Assembly (NCBI GenBank): GCA_023213315.1
Contig: JAKCPI010000420.1
Coordinates: 62,001 to 126,000, forward strand
Reading direction: 5' to 3'
From: Euborellia annulipes
Lineage: Eukaryota; Arthropoda; Insecta; Dermaptera; Anisolabididae
DNA: 64,000 nucleotides
How positions within the stretch are numbered: the stretch's first letter is position 1; each line of letters begins with the position of its first letter. Shown piece by piece: positions 10,584 to 22,589 of the stretch. A program made the translations under genes and the position numbers. The notes under the pieces are model-generated. The model worked only from the letters and a program-made list of their open reading frames with translations, ran no database searches and had not been told where the DNA came from.

Positions 10584-11387
10584 ACCCAGGAATAGTCAGG
10601 AAAAACCACCGGCATTATTAATCTGTGCTATAATTATTTAGTAACTCAAAATTTGACGAGGATATTTAAACAAACATCTTCCTAGCTACATGTATATTTA
10701 GGATAGGTTATAAAAAGTTTTATAATAATCTTCATTATACTATCATTTATTAATTACAAGTGATGTGTACTAACATTTGTTTAATTATAATCAACATTTA
10801 TGCTCGTTATATATAATGTATACATTAAAATTTTATATCTATAAACATCATTTAAAGTAAGATTCTAGAGATAGACTTGTTTTAAATTTTAAAAAATTTA
10901 GCATGTATTTAAAATACCTGCTCATCTCTGAAGTTTAAATAACCGATATCTATTGTATTCAAATATGTTTCGTAGTATGAAATTAAATAACGAGATATCT
11001 AATGCGTTCTTCTTTAACAATGCTCCGTTTATTGAATCTAAGGTCGGTAAATTGGCAATGACTTGTCACAGAGGTAAGTAAATCAGGCTGGAGTGGAACT
11101 GCCAGGCTTAAATTAAAAGTCCCGTAGTGTAGTTAATTCAGCTATTGCTTTTCTACGCCAGCGGATCCCATGCATCAGAATTAATTTGAAGTTTTTTTAA
11201 GAAAACATTCAGTGTTATATTCCAGTTTAATAAAGTTAAGAGCTGTGAATTGTTGTTAAATTGTTTATAGGCCTATACCATAGGGTATAAAGATTTTTGC
11301 TGCATGTTCTTGTTTCTGAATATTTGCTGGTACACAGGTAGACACTAAGTGTCTATCTGTATATGCTTAGCCTACCTAAGTAAGGGT
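10584..11387. other. Gene-free stretch
   Basis: AT-rich, with somewhat more balanced composition at 11010-11180 but no frame or splice pattern that I can defend. Confidence 0.45.
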
Positions 11388-11910
11388 AAGTTGCTTCACT
11401 TTTAAATAACTAGCTATCCCTCGGATTAGCTAGTTGACTATGACTTTCTAATCTTTTCACATTTAGTTAACTCTTTCTGCAAGCTTTATGATTTCTGTGA
11501 TTAATTGAATAATTTTATATGTTGAATTTTTTTCTAATCTTCAAATATATCCTTAAGTGTGGGTTGCTTCACTTTTAATTAACTAGCTATCCCTCGGATA
11601 AGCTAGTTGACTATGACTTTCAAATCTTTTCACATTTAGTTAACTCTTTCTGCGAGCTTTATGATTTCTGTGATTAATTGAATAGTTTTATATGTTGAAT
11701 TTTTTTCTAATTTTCAAAAATATCCTTAAGTGTGGGTTGCTTCACTTCTAATTAACTAGCTATTCCACGGATTTGTTGACTATAACTTCCGAGATTTTTA
11801 ACATCTAGTTAAGTTAATCATATGATTAAATATGAGCCCAGATCGTAATTAACTAGCTAAGACCCAAAGTTCGGTATAAGGCTTAACTAAGAGGTGAAAT
11901 TAGAAACACA
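11388..11910 (+). repeat. 173-bp tandem repeat, two units plus a partial third
   Basis: TTGCTTCACTT recurs at 11391, 11564 and 11737, a constant 173-bp step. Units share ACTAGCTATCCCTCGGAT, TTTTCACATTTAGTTAACTC and GATTTCTGTGATTAATTGAA. The unit starts with the same sequence that forms the left end of repeat C. Confidence 0.88.
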
Positions 11911-12236
11911 AGTTTTGTTTATTTATATTTTTGGAAATTTTTAAATTTTTGTTAAAAAATTAATTAGCTTTTTCAATTAATTATTTAAATTTTTAAAATT
12001 TATTTTATTAATAATTTTTATAAATGGTGCCTTTATTTTATACAAAACTCTCCTTACTCATATGTGAAAAAAAACTAATTTTTACTTTCTCTTACCCTAT
12101 ATATGAAATATATAGAGAGAAAGTATTGCGATCATGTTTTTAAATTAAGCGTGTTCTTGTTTATTATATATTGATGATTTGCTATCGGTCAGATAAATTT
12201 GCGAGTTGACTAGATGTGAAGCAACTGGCCCTAAGA
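11729..12236 (+). repeat. Repeat C, copy 1, with inverted ends
   Basis: Left end CTTAAGTGTGGGTTGCTTCA and right end GTGAAGCAACTGGCCCTAAG are imperfect inverted repeats. A related copy at 17596-18432 is interrupted by a Helitron-like element. A lone hairpin a (next entry) has been inserted inside this copy. Confidence 0.75.
12078..12136 (-). repeat. Solo hairpin a of family A
   Basis: TTTTTACTTTCTCTTACCCT followed by ATATATGAAATATATAG and AGAGAAAGTATTGCGATCAT. Only the hairpin end is present; the body is absent. Confidence 0.8.
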
Positions 12237-12811
12237 TATATTAAACTAATATTAGATTAACTTTCCTTAAAAAAAAAAGAGTTCCGCTTTATTAAAATTA
12301 TTTTTGTTAGAGACCGCAAAATGGCGATTTTCATTAAAATACTTGTGGGATACTAATTATGATAAATAATACTCTTAAACTATCAAAACACCTTAATTGG
12401 TTTGTTATTACGTAAAATAAATAATCTCAGTATAATAAATAAATAGAGTAATAAAAATAAAGGAAGGATATGAGCGGAGGTCGCGTAAATAAAGGAATTG
12501 TTCACATTTTTGCGGTGAGGCTCATTAAGTGGAACGTTTTAGGTATTTTAACAAATGAACTAATTTGAAAATTGAATCTATACCTTTAGTGAGAGATTAT
12601 TTATTCTATCCTCTAGATTAGAGGTGTACAACGAACACCTTTGTGGTTGAGTGGAACGTATTTAATAGTAATCATCTTCCTTTCTTTGGAATTAATTAAT
12701 TAATGGAATTTATTATAAATGTAAATAATGTAAAACATGATTTGTAGGCATATTATTATAAATTTGGAAAAATAAAAGGAAATGGATAGTTTTTTATATT
12801 CACTGAAAGTA
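12237..12811. other. Gene-free AT-rich stretch
   Basis: No supported feature. Poly(A) at 12268-12278. Confidence 0.45.
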
Positions 12812-13415
12812 TTATTTTCTCTTACCTATATAAATATATAGAGAAAGAAAGATTCATTTCAAATATTCTGTCGAAATTTTGATGGAAATACACGTTTTGA
12901 GGTCCCCTAGAAAGTGGGTCCCGCAAAATGGTCTGTTTAACTATGAACAAAACATCTACAAAATCGGCCAAGAAGTACTAGTACTATACTGATGTACTTT
13001 TTCCAGTTTTTTTTTGTTGCGATTTTCTCAAAATTCGCTGCAACGATTTTGTTTAAAATTCATAAATGAACTATTTTTTAGATGCTCTTTAAAAAGTATT
13101 ACCGAAGGGTAAGAGAAAGTTGTGTGCTGTGCGCCAGACACACCAGATTTTTTAGATGCTTTTTAAAATGTATATTCTCATTTTGCCCTTGAAATCATTT
13201 GAAGTCTTTTGTACTCTATAGGAAAGATAAGAGAAATGATTGCCATTGTAACAGAATATATATATTTATAAATTTGTTATCTTTAATATTGGCGTAAACA
13301 AAATATATGCCGACACAAAAAAATCTGGCGTAACAAACACAAGAACACAACTCTCAATTAACCGAAGGTAAGAGAAAGTTGTGTGCCATGCGACCAGTCA
13401 CACCAGATTTTTTTT
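12812..13415 (-). repeat. Family A, full-length short form
   Basis: Hairpin a at the left (TTTTCTCTTACC, 12815-12860), then the ACACGTTTTGAGGTCCCCTA block, AGTACTAGTACT near 12975, GATGCTCTTTAAAAAGTAT, the ATTGCCATTGTAACAG block, and hairpin b at 13325-13413 (AAATCTGGCGTAAC through CACCAGATTTTT). An extra half hairpin b sits at 13100-13150 inside the body. Confidence 0.85.
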
Positions 13416-14292
13416 CTTATTTTGGTTTCAAGTAATAGATTTTTTTTCCCCGCTTTTGTTATTTAACCCTTTCTTAGGGAGATTGATAAAGGCTTTATGC
13501 AATCATGTACGAACTTATTTTAATTTTAAATTAATTTATTGGGGAGAGAAAATAAATGTAAATCAGTAATTATAAAAGGCGCTATATAATTAATTTATTG
13601 AAATAATATCCTGACTTTTCCTTAAATCCGGGACAATGCGCGATCTTTGGAATTTCCTGGAATTTGTTTTCTATTTATTCTAAAACTTATTTCTAAATGC
13701 AATTAATTATAACATTCCTTTCTAATCTATCTTAGAAAGAAAAATTTAATTAAGTAAATACGATAGGCCTTTAAAGAATAAAAATTGTTAATTGGATTCG
13801 AAACTAACTAAAACAAAAACGAACATTATCGAAAGAAGTTAAAAAGTTTAAGCTTGCGGGTTCAACCTCCTCGAATACATCATTTTTTCAATTTACTATA
13901 AACTTAGTTTAATATTTTCTAATATTTAGGGAAAATTGATCCAATTATTCTTGCGACTCAAAGGGGGGGGGGGGGGGGACAAACAAGTAAGTCGTAAAGT
14001 CTGAGACTTAATGCGGTATAAATATTGTATTATAATATTAATATAAAAAGAAAAACTATAAGAATTTTTTTAAATAAGTTTTTTGATTATGAGTAGATTT
14101 AAATCAAAATATTTTTTATGTTTATTAATGGCTGTCTGTTTTGATGATTGCATGCAATGAAAATTCTTTTATTTTTTCATGAATTTAGATAGTTGATTTT
14201 GTAAAGAACACGAGAGCTATTTTATCCAATATAATGGATTCAAAATTCAAAGATATTATGTAAGTTTATTGTAATGTATTATTGTATTATTT
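13416..14292. other. Gene-free stretch
   Basis: Nothing recognisable. A 15-base poly(G) tract ends at about 13978. Confidence 0.5.
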
Positions 14293-14557
14293 TGAGACTT
14301 TCTCTTACCCTATATATGAAATATATAGAGAAAGTATTGCGATCATGTCAAAAATTCGATGACGAGATTTTGATGGATATACACGTTTTGAGATCCCCCG
14401 AGTCCAAAAAAGTGGGTTCCCCGCAAGCAAATTGGTCTGTTTGTGAACAAAATATCTCGGGAATGAAAAAATCGAATTTTTGACATGACACTGACATGAC
14501 AATTACTTTCTCCTCATACTGGTATATATTATGATATATAGAAAGTAAAAAGTAAAT
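14293..14557 (-). repeat. Family A, short internally deleted copy
   Basis: Hairpin a at 14296-14340, the ACACGTTTTGAGATCCCCC block, then a second, inverted hairpin-a-like end at about 14500-14553 (ATTACTTTCTCCTC to GAAAGTAAAAAG). Confidence 0.8.
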
Positions 14558-14601
14558 CTAAATATATTTCTTTTTTATAGATACCAGAATAAAACAATAT
14601 A

Positions 14602-15019
14602 CAGATCTATTCTCTAAAAACAGGCGGTAAAATTTAAATTAAACAAATGGGTGTTAAAAAGTAATGTAAAAATAATCAGCGTTAAAAAATGCTATTCTCT
14701 AAACAAAGTTTTAACTGCGATGTTAACGTGTTGCTTTTATTTCAAAGCTATCAAAATCATAACCTTACTTTTTAGGTTAAGGACGCCATGTTTATTTTAA
14801 ACACCACGTTAAAATATTAAAGGCACTCCCTAGACATGGCATTAATTTTTAACACTATTTACTAAATGTTAACGCTTTGGCTTTAAAGTTTTTGTTTACA
14901 GAATAGCTATTTGAGGCAAGCAAGTGATTTTGAATAGCATTTTTTAACGCTTACATTACTTTTTAACACCTATTTGTTTATTTTAAATTTTAACGTCTGT
15001 TTTTTAGAGAATAGCCCTG
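14602..15019. mobile_element. MITE with long terminal inverted repeats
   Basis: A 418-bp element with TIRs of about 85 bp: CAGATCTATTCTCTAAAAAC at the left and TTTTTTAGAGAATAGCCCTG at the right, with inner matched words GGGTGTTAAAAAGTAATGTA and TACATTACTTTTTAACACC. Ends CAG...CTG. No clear target duplication, so the superfamily is undecided. Confidence 0.8.
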
Positions 15020-15119
15020 ATTAAGTGTTATATATTTAAAACATTATTTAACACTTAATAAACTATTCACTTTCACGAAGAATTTATAAAAACAAAACTC
15101 ACACATTTGAATCTTCAAA

Positions 15120-15212
15120 AAACAATACTTTCTCTCTCTATAGAGAGAGAAAGTATTGTATTTATGAAATATAGATATATATTTCATATATATATGGTAA
15201 GAGAAAGTAAAA
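15120..15212 (+). repeat. Two hairpin-a ends of family A
   Basis: ACTTTCTCTCTCTATAGAGAGAGAAAGT is a perfect hairpin at about 15128-15155, followed by a standard hairpin-a 3' half, TATGGTAAGAGAAAGTAAAA. Confidence 0.8.
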
Positions 15213-16199
15213 AAAAGAGGAATTGTACGCTGAATAAATTTTATAAATCTAAACCCTATTATTTCAATCTTATTGTAAGCCAGTTACGATTTTAAATTTA
15301 AGATAAAAAATTTTATTTGATAAAATCAGGATCGTCTTAAAGCCAGCCCCAGGGCAAAGTAGTTTATCAGGACTCCCTCCCACATGCACAAGCAATCATC
15401 AACCATGAATTAATAGTTATGGTCGATAAAATTAACGTAGGTTACGTATATTTATTGGTACTTTAGTGAAATTAAGTGTTAAAAAAAAAACACTTTTAAA
15501 AATCACGATAGAGTTGTTATTATTATTATATTGCATTTTATTAGCTTCGTGGAAAAAAAAATTTCCTATTGAAAAACTAATTAGTATTCACACAATTTGA
15601 TTTAGTAATTAATCATTTGTATAAAAGTTTAGATTAGAGATGAAATGAATTGATCTCGTTAAGTAAATATTATTATCTAACCAAATGGAGATTTGAATCC
15701 GATTCAGCTCTTAAGTGAAATAAAATGTGACTAGTTTAGTTTAAATCGTTCAAGACAAGGAAAAAAAAGCAACACTTTCTCCTCCCGTAAGATAGGGAAC
15801 ATGCGATCGAAAAATTTAGGTTAAATACAATTTTTTTTTTTTTAAACTTCTAATTTAATTTTTAACAGTTTTAATTTGAAAAGTGTGATATATAGATAAA
15901 CCATAAAAAAATTACGCTTTAATAGTTATAATATTAATAATGTTGAAAACTTTTTGTGAAAAAATTAAAAAATAGTTGTTAATTAAATTTTATTATTATT
16001 TATTACGTTCAGGTTTTGAAATCCGGTGCAAAGACTGCTTCACCAAAAGTGGCGCGAAACTTGAAATAATAATGTATTGCTTTCATTTGAACACGTAGCA
16101 TGTAAACTGGTCCTAAAATTAAGATTTTTTTTTATATTTAAATTTTTTGAGCCTACTTTTTTTTGTAGTTTTTCTAGTTATGAGGTCATAAATATTCTT
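15213..16199. other. Gene-free AT-rich stretch
   Basis: No supported feature. A family A-like fragment (CTTTCTCCTC) lies near 15775. Confidence 0.45.
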
Positions 16200-16790
16200 T
16201 TTTTTAATTGATTTAAGGTCATTTTCGACATCTAAGTCCATTTAGACCCCATCCCTATGTGTGTGACGCTTTTAAGCATAAAGGAAATGAGCTACGAGGT
16301 TGAAATTTTATATTTAAGTTAGTTACCCTCCCGGACAGTTAAAATAAGCTTTTGAACATCGACTAAAAATCGACTAAAAAGTACTAGTACTTTACAAATG
16401 TATTTTTGTAGTTTTTCTTGAATTTCTCAAAATTCACCAGAACTATTTTGTTTAAAATTCATAAATTAACTATTTTTTAGATGCTCATTAAAAAGTATAT
16501 CAGTGAAATTTTTGGTTGAAATCTTTTGAAGTACACTTTACTGATATACTTTTCCAGTTTTTTGCGATTTTCTCAAAATTCGCTGCAACGATTTTGTTTA
16601 AAATTCATAAATGAACTATTTTTTAGATGCTCTTCAAAAAGTATATCAGTAAAATTTTTCGTGAAAATTTTTTCAAGTACACTTTATTGATGTGGAAGCA
16701 TTCTCATCTATGAAAGGCAAGTGGTCAAGTTTGGAACTAAGGTGCTAGAAAGTTGTGTGCTGTGCATTAATCACACCATATATTTTTTAT
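16200..16790 (-). repeat. Family A copy with internal duplication
   Basis: Contains AAAGTACTAGTACTTTACAA and two copies of the segment CAACGATTTTGTTTAAAATT / AACTATTTTTTAGATGCTC. Ends in a hairpin-b half, GAAAGTTGTGTGCTGTGCAT, near 16750. At its left, GACATCTAAGTCCATTTAGA matches a segment at about 23135. Confidence 0.75.
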
Positions 16791-17595
16791 TTTATTATTA
16801 ATATATTAATTTTGTTTTATTATTAAAAGTGGGAAAAAAATATTTTATTTCGAACTAATTATCCAGTTTCAATTAGTAGGTGTAATCTATTAAACGGACT
16901 ATGCGAGGTATTGTTGTATAAATATTTTATGATATACTGTGTGAAAATTTATAGTTTTATATTGAATGTAGACTACTATGATCCTGACCTCATTTTATAT
17001 ATATATTTCAAGATTAAATTAATATAAGCTACTTTTAATGGTTGGATGATCAGAGAAGAAATTTTATTTTAATAATTCATTTAGTGATTTACTGTTGGAT
17101 TTTTTTCTAAATTTGTAAATAAAATTTTCAAAAGTAGTTTGTTTATTGTTGAAAAGAGATTTTCGCTATTTTTGGCGGATCTAAACGTACTGCCGGCAAT
17201 GAAGTTGTTTTCCGTAAAGAAAGAGAAAGATTTCTAAACAAGTCTATTAAGATCCCCTCAAGTAAAAGTAACTCAAACGCCTTCATACTTGAAAGGCCAC
17301 CAAAAATGTGTCTTGCTTCTCGACAAGGCCTCGTTTCAAACAATTGATGAAAAGAATAGCGTTAATTTTATTGTGACGAAAATCAAACAATTATAAGACA
17401 ATTTCTGAAGAAAAAGTGAGAGAATAAGTGATTAAATAAGACATTTTATCGTAATATAATTGACGAAAAAAAAAAAAAAAATTTCTTTAACCAATTTTAG
17501 AATAAATTTTTAAGTTGATTATATAATTTTTTTCTTAATTATTGGATTATTTTATTTTGGAGAAATATTTTTCCCAAAAAGTACAATTTCTAATC
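16791..17595. other. Gene-free stretch with one open frame of unknown status
   Basis: Mostly AT-rich. At about 17154-17343 the plus strand is open for about 62 codons without an ATG (words include FGGSKRTAGNEVVFRKERER and ends LASRQGLVSNN). The opposite strand is also open. It is less AT-rich than its surroundings; a terminal exon of an unknown gene is possible but unproven. Confidence 0.3.
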
Positions 17596-18432
17596 TTTAA
17601 TTAAGGGCGGGTTGATAATTAACTAGCTATCTTTCGGATAAGCTGGTCGACTAAGAGTTACTAGTTTTTTCACATCTAGTTAAGCTAATCATATGATTAA
17701 ATAATAGCACGGATAGTAGTTAACTAGCTAAGACTCTAAGTTGGTATAAGGCTTAATTTAACTAAGAGGTGTTTATTTTTTTGGAAATTTTCTAATTTTT
17801 GTTATAAAATTAATTAGCTTTAATTAGTCTCGCAGCTCGCCTTTAAAGGGCTTCGCCCCACTGGACCCCCGCCAGCTAGCTCGGGCCCGCCTGCTGCGGA
17901 CCCTCGCTTTTCTTAATTATGAAAAGAAAATTATTATTACTATTTCAATCCAGTGCTGTTTGAGGATTTGTTTACATTCATAGAATACATAAATAAAAAG
18001 AATATATAAATATTTTTCTATACATTTCCTATGGGAGAAATCTTAACTTTAAATAATAATAATAATAATTAATAACTGAAAAAGTTATGGAAATTTTGGG
18101 GCCCGAGTATTTTTCCTGGGCTTTCCATAACGTCCTCTATAAGACTGCAAAATTTCGTTTCAAAATTAGAACGGGAAGTTAGTCAAACAGAACGTGACAA
18201 ACGGACACTATGCTATTATATACTTAGATTTTTAATAATTTTTATAAATGATGCATTTATTAAGTTGCAAACTTCACAAAACTTTCCTTATATCTCAAAT
18301 AGCTAATTATATGTGGAAAAACTCCTTTTTTAACTCGAAGTTTAAGCGTGTTCTTATTTACTATATCGATGATTTGCTATCGGTTAAATAAATTTGCTAG
18401 TTGACTAGAAGTGAAGCAACCGGCCCTAAGAA
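17596..18432 (+). repeat. Repeat C, copy 2, interrupted by a Helitron-like element
   Basis: Flanking halves (17596-17823, 18229-18432) match repeat C copy 1: TTCGGATAAGCT, TTTTGTTATAAAATTAATTAG, GACTAGAAGTGAAGCAACCG. The interruption is the element at 17824-18228. Confidence 0.8.
17824..18228 (-). mobile_element. Helitron-like non-autonomous element
   Basis: Read on the minus strand it starts with TCTAAGTATATAATAG, contains GTGTCCGTTTGTCACG, and ends in GCGAGCTGCGAGACTAA, bounded by A on the 5' side and T on the 3' side. A TC start, CTRR end, A/T flanks and no target duplication are Helitron features. A second member is at 27699-28042. No Rep/helicase gene. Confidence 0.7.
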
Positions 18433-18961
18433 GCATCTTTACTGTTAGATCTCCTCTAGTTGAGACTCCACCTACTCTTAGTTAATTTTTCTCATATCAG
18501 AGGAGTGCATTCATTAATAAAAAAAAAAAAAAAAATTGTACTACTTTTTAGCAGAAATGTTGAAAGAAGGAGGGAATAAGATTTTTATTTTTGGCAGATT
18601 TTATTTGATCTTAATGAATTTTCATGAGAGAGGAATGGGAAGTGACTCTTGCTGGTCGAGCCATTTGATTCTTCTTTGATCCCTACTTTGGGGTCTGCAT
18701 ATTATCGGCAGTTACGAGAGAGTTGAAGCATGATGGGATGGGGGAAAAACCAGCATAAAAGAGGTGAGAGTATTAACTCGGGTAAGCCGTGGTCGCCATT
18801 CACGTACAGTGTGCGCCACAATTAAGTCCCCACCTGGGAGCTAGAGATTAAGTATATAATATATAGTGAAATAATTTTAAATTTGAAAAGATAAAATAAA
18901 ATCATCTGTACCAGATTTTATTTAACCTTTTCGGTCATTAAAATTATTTCACTATATACCA
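18433..18961. other. Mixed stretch, no gene
   Basis: Less AT-rich at 18590-18850, with no defensible exon. A fragment resembling the Tc1-like MITE end (TACAGTGTGCGCCACAATTA) is at 18806-18830. An inverted pair GTGAAATAATTTTAA / TTAAAATTATTTCAC lies at 18867-18953. Confidence 0.45.
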
Positions 18962-19425
18962 TATTCAATGCGGTTTTTTTTAAATGAATAAGAGATTATT
19001 GGGACATAGAGCTATAAATGACTTATTAAAAAATTATCGTAATTAATTTTTTTGTTACCAAGCAAATACAAAAAAACAATCAGTCCCAATAATCTTTAAT
19101 TTTTTTTTAAATTTAAAAATGAATTTATTGTTATTATTAATCATATATTAATTAAGAAATTTTTAAAATAAGCTTAGATGATTTATTTAAAAACCAACTG
19201 TCAAATTAGTTCAGCATTCTTGCAATAGATAGTAGGCTAGTCTAACAGACGGTATAGAATTAGACTATATTATAAAATTACTTTTAAAGATACATAATAT
19301 ATAATATCATTTATAAAGTATTTATTGTTAAAAGTTCAATGAAAATCAACCAAATGCATTAAAAATTATTTGCTACCATTCTGACATCTCTTGGCAAATT
19401 TTTGAATGACTTGATTTTTGGGCAT
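18962..19425 (+). repeat. Dispersed repeat G, copy 2 (empty site)
   Basis: Paralogue of 9281-10145 without the hAT MITE. It reads through the region where copy 1 carries the insertion. Confidence 0.85.
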
Positions 19426-20194
19426 ACTTTTTATGACACACTACGCCATCTTATCGGGAAAAACATGTGTAACCACTTCGCTCCCGGACCCCCTTAATTG
19501 TGGAGCTCATTGTACAAAATGCGAGCATCTGAGAGTTGGTTATTATAATCGAGAGTTTTGTAATTTTATATTAGATTATAAACACCTAAAAAATATACAA
19601 TATATATTGTATTTGAATAATAAATCTCGAGAAGGCGATATGGTACGGGACCAGATATTTCCGGTTTAAACAAGTTTTTCAGCTTAGGAAAGTCAACATA
19701 ATAAACATAAATTTCTTTAATAATATATTCATGTTTTATATTCGTGTATTTTACAAGTTTCCGTTTTTATATAGATTCCGTCTTTCAAAGGTTTTATTTT
19801 TTCGATGCAAATAAATTAAAATATAAAATATTTTTTTTTCATATGCACATGCATTGGGGGGAGAGAGGAGAGGGGAGAGACATGCCCGAATAAATTCTCA
19901 GATGGCTTTTTAGTATCCTTTCTTTTCTATATAATTCATTTTCTATTCAGCCACCGGAGTTGTAATAAAAATGTTTTTCAACAGTATATATTTCTTTTTT
20001 TTTTAGTTATAAACATAATGTTGTTATATAATATTTATTTACTAAGGATCGACAAAAGATAATTGTAAAAAAAAAAAATATTTTGATGCTTATTGAAAAC
20101 TAATTTATTCATGAGTAATTATTTGAACATATAATATCTTTGGGATTTTTTATTAAAAGTATTTTAATTTTTTTTTAGATTTCTGATCAAGATG
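19426..20194. other. Gene-free stretch
   Basis: No gene supported. Purine-rich GGGGGGAGAGAGGAGAGG at 19856-19873. Confidence 0.45.
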
Positions 20195-20770
20195 CGCCCA
20201 ATCGAATTGCTGTGGAGCTCGGAGAGTTTTTTTTTTTATAAAATAAGAAAAAAACTAAAAAAGTATATTATTGAGAAAATTGGAAAAATTAAAAAAGTAC
20301 TTCAGTAAAGTACTAGTACTCGAAATCTTCCAAAAACGAGAGTAATTCCTTTTATTTACGGGTTCGATAATAGTATAAGTTAATATTTAAAATCTGAAAT
20401 AAATTGCCAAAGGAAATTTTGAGAAAATTGAAGAAAAACCTAAAAAAGTATATCAGTAAAGTACTAGTACTAGAGATTTCTCAAAGACGATATCAATGGT
20501 ACTTTGTTTTCTATCCCAGAAATAGTAGATATTTAAAATTTGAAAGAAATCGTTTAAGGGAATTTCGAGAAAAGTGGAAAAAACTAAAAAAGTACATCAG
20601 TAAAGTACTAGTACCCGAATTTTTCCAAAGATGAGGCCTAGCGTAATTTCATTTTCATACCGTAAATAGTATATATTTAAATTTAAAATTTCGATTTAAA
20701 ATTTGAAAAAAATCGTTAGAGCCGTTTTCGAGAACTGATGTGCTTACAGAAAAACATACACACATTGCTC
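20195..20770 (+). repeat. Tandem amplification of the family A core
   Basis: Three units about 145 bp apart, each with a GAGAAAATTGGAAAAA-like stretch, AAAGTACATCAGTAAAGTAC, TAGTAC and a TTCCAAAGACGA-type tail (near 20280, 20440 and 20590). The reading frame over it is repeat-derived. Confidence 0.75.
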
Positions 20771-21139
20771 ATTTAATAGTATTAGATTAGATTAATAAAT
20801 GGATTCAATTTAATGAAAGCTTTATTTACTTATTATTTTCACTTTCGATGCTTCCAAAATGAGTTTGTATTTAATTAAAATTTTCTTAATAAATTAAAAT
20901 AACACAAGAGAGATAGAAAAGGTATTTGTATTTTGTAGGGTAGGAATAAATATTTTTTTCCTCAACAATTCGAAGATTAATAGAGATGGATAATTATATT
21001 TAAAATGAAGATAGATAGGGATTTTAATAAAAAAATATACATAGGCCTATATGAAAACTGAACCATTCAAATTTGATATTTATGAGACTAAAAAAAGAAA
21101 TCCACAAAGAGGATATGTATCATAAGGAAGAGCCGGAAA
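20771..21139. other. AT-rich spacer
   Basis: No feature seen. Confidence 0.45.
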
Positions 21140-21475
21140 ATGAATTTGAAAAATCTGAAATACATCAGTAAAGTATACTTCAAACAATTCTCTCGAAAGA
21201 TTTTACTGATACACATACAGCATCTAAAAAATAGTCGATTTATATGAATTTTAATCTAAAAAGAAAAGGATTTATTTTCTGTTACTATGGCAACCATTTC
21301 TCTACCTTTTTCCTATGAAGTACAAGAGTTAAGTGTGCATCAAAGTGTGTCAAGGGCAAAATGAGAATATACATTTTAAAGAGAATGTAAAAAAATAATT
21401 GAATTTTTGACATGATCGCAATACTTTCTCTCTATATATATTTCATATATTCGGGTAAGAGAAAGTAAAAATTCA
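21140..21475 (+). repeat. Family A copy, body plus hairpin a
   Basis: CATCAGTAAAGTAT, an ACTATGGCAACCATTTCTCT block, then GACATGATCGCAATACTTTC and hairpin a ending GGGTAAGAGAAAGTAAAAA. Confidence 0.8.
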
Positions 21476-21940
21476 AATTTCACTTGAAAATAAATAATGT
21501 AAATTTCGGCAGTTTATTCATTATCAAATAAATCATAATGCTTTATTTATTAACATGAGCACCTCTGAAGAAAAAATGGCTAAAAAAATGTTCATCACAA
21601 AAAAAAAAAAAAAAAAAAACGACTAATCGTGTTTACAAATGCGCGCACTCGGATTTTGGTAATCCGAATTTTTGACAGATGGATTTTAGGACTTTTAATG
21701 TATATACACACTCACCAGCAAAAAAAAAAAGCAACACCGTGTTGTTTTATAAGAAAACTAAGTCTAAAGTATCTTAGAGATATTGAAATTTCTTATACAT
21801 TTAATATTAATTATTTTATTCTTTTCGAAGTAGTCGAACTAGTCGAAAAAATCAATCAAGCGAGTTTAAGTGTTTTTAAAAATTCACTGAGAAGCACAAT
21901 GTAATAATATAAAATTGTTTGTTAGCTGAATCAATATTTA
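21476..21940. other. AT-rich spacer
   Basis: Poly(A) tracts at 21597-21619 and 21719-21730. No gene supported. Confidence 0.45.
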
Positions 21941-22085
21941 GCACGATAAATAAAAAGCCAAGTAGCTTTATTATATTCTAGTCTTCGCATTGAAGATGGT
22001 CGAATTGTCAATCGAAACGTCGCTGTGGGTTCGAATATAATAAAGAAATAAACATAACTGCTTGACCTTTTATTTATCCTGCTAA
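21941..22085 (+). repeat. Small foldback repeat with CGAAACGT
   Basis: Imperfect inverted arms: AGCACGATAAATAAAAAGCC at the left and CTTTTATTTATCCTGCTAAA at the right. Between them lies TTGAAGATGGTCG followed by CAATCGAAACGTCGC (octamer 22013-22020). Confidence 0.65.
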
Positions 22086-22162
22086 ATATAAAATTTCCTA
22101 TAAAAGTTGTGATAAAAAATTTAAAATTAAAGTCTATTTAAATTTAATTCGCATCCTCCCAT

Positions 22163-22529
22163 TTAAGGTGCGCGTCTCGAAAAGCCGTTAGAACACGATT
22201 GACTACCGAGTTATTCGAGGCGGCAAAAGATGGCGTTAGTTTTTCCCATAGGAATACAAGGGATTTATTCCATTCCATTTGAAAGTTTCCAGCTAATTAA
22301 TTAAGGGTAGAAAATTAAGTATTTTTTAACACAATGATTACTAATTTAATTATATATAAGATATAGAGCTGATTTTAAAAAATATATTTTATTTAATGTG
22401 ATTAATCTAAAAAAAAAAATTTATTTTTTCGAAAATCAAAAAAAGGGCTTCTATAAGTTGTAGATATTTTAAATAGCTTTAATTAAAAAAAAAAATTGAG
22501 GTCGATAGCTTCAAAATTGCGCACCTTAA
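22163..22529. mobile_element. TTAA-flanked TIR element, copy 2
   Basis: TTAAGGTGCGCGTCTCG at the left and TTGCGCACCTTAA at the right, with the same interior as 6759-7164 (ATGGCGTTAGTTTTTCCCAT, GAGGTCGATAGCTTC). Shorter at the right end. Confidence 0.72.
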
Positions 22530-22589
22530 TCCTTATTATATAATTTTGAGAAAAGTACTGTATTTTTGGGGTATAAGAAATATATTTTG

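Noticed and set aside
11388..11910. CRISPR array
   Set aside because: Units are 173 bp, contiguous and without spacers; the DNA is eukaryotic.
13964..13978. G-quadruplex role for poly(G) runs
   Set aside because: Most long G or C runs lie just inside hAT MITE ends and are explained by them; the isolated one at 13964 has no supporting context.
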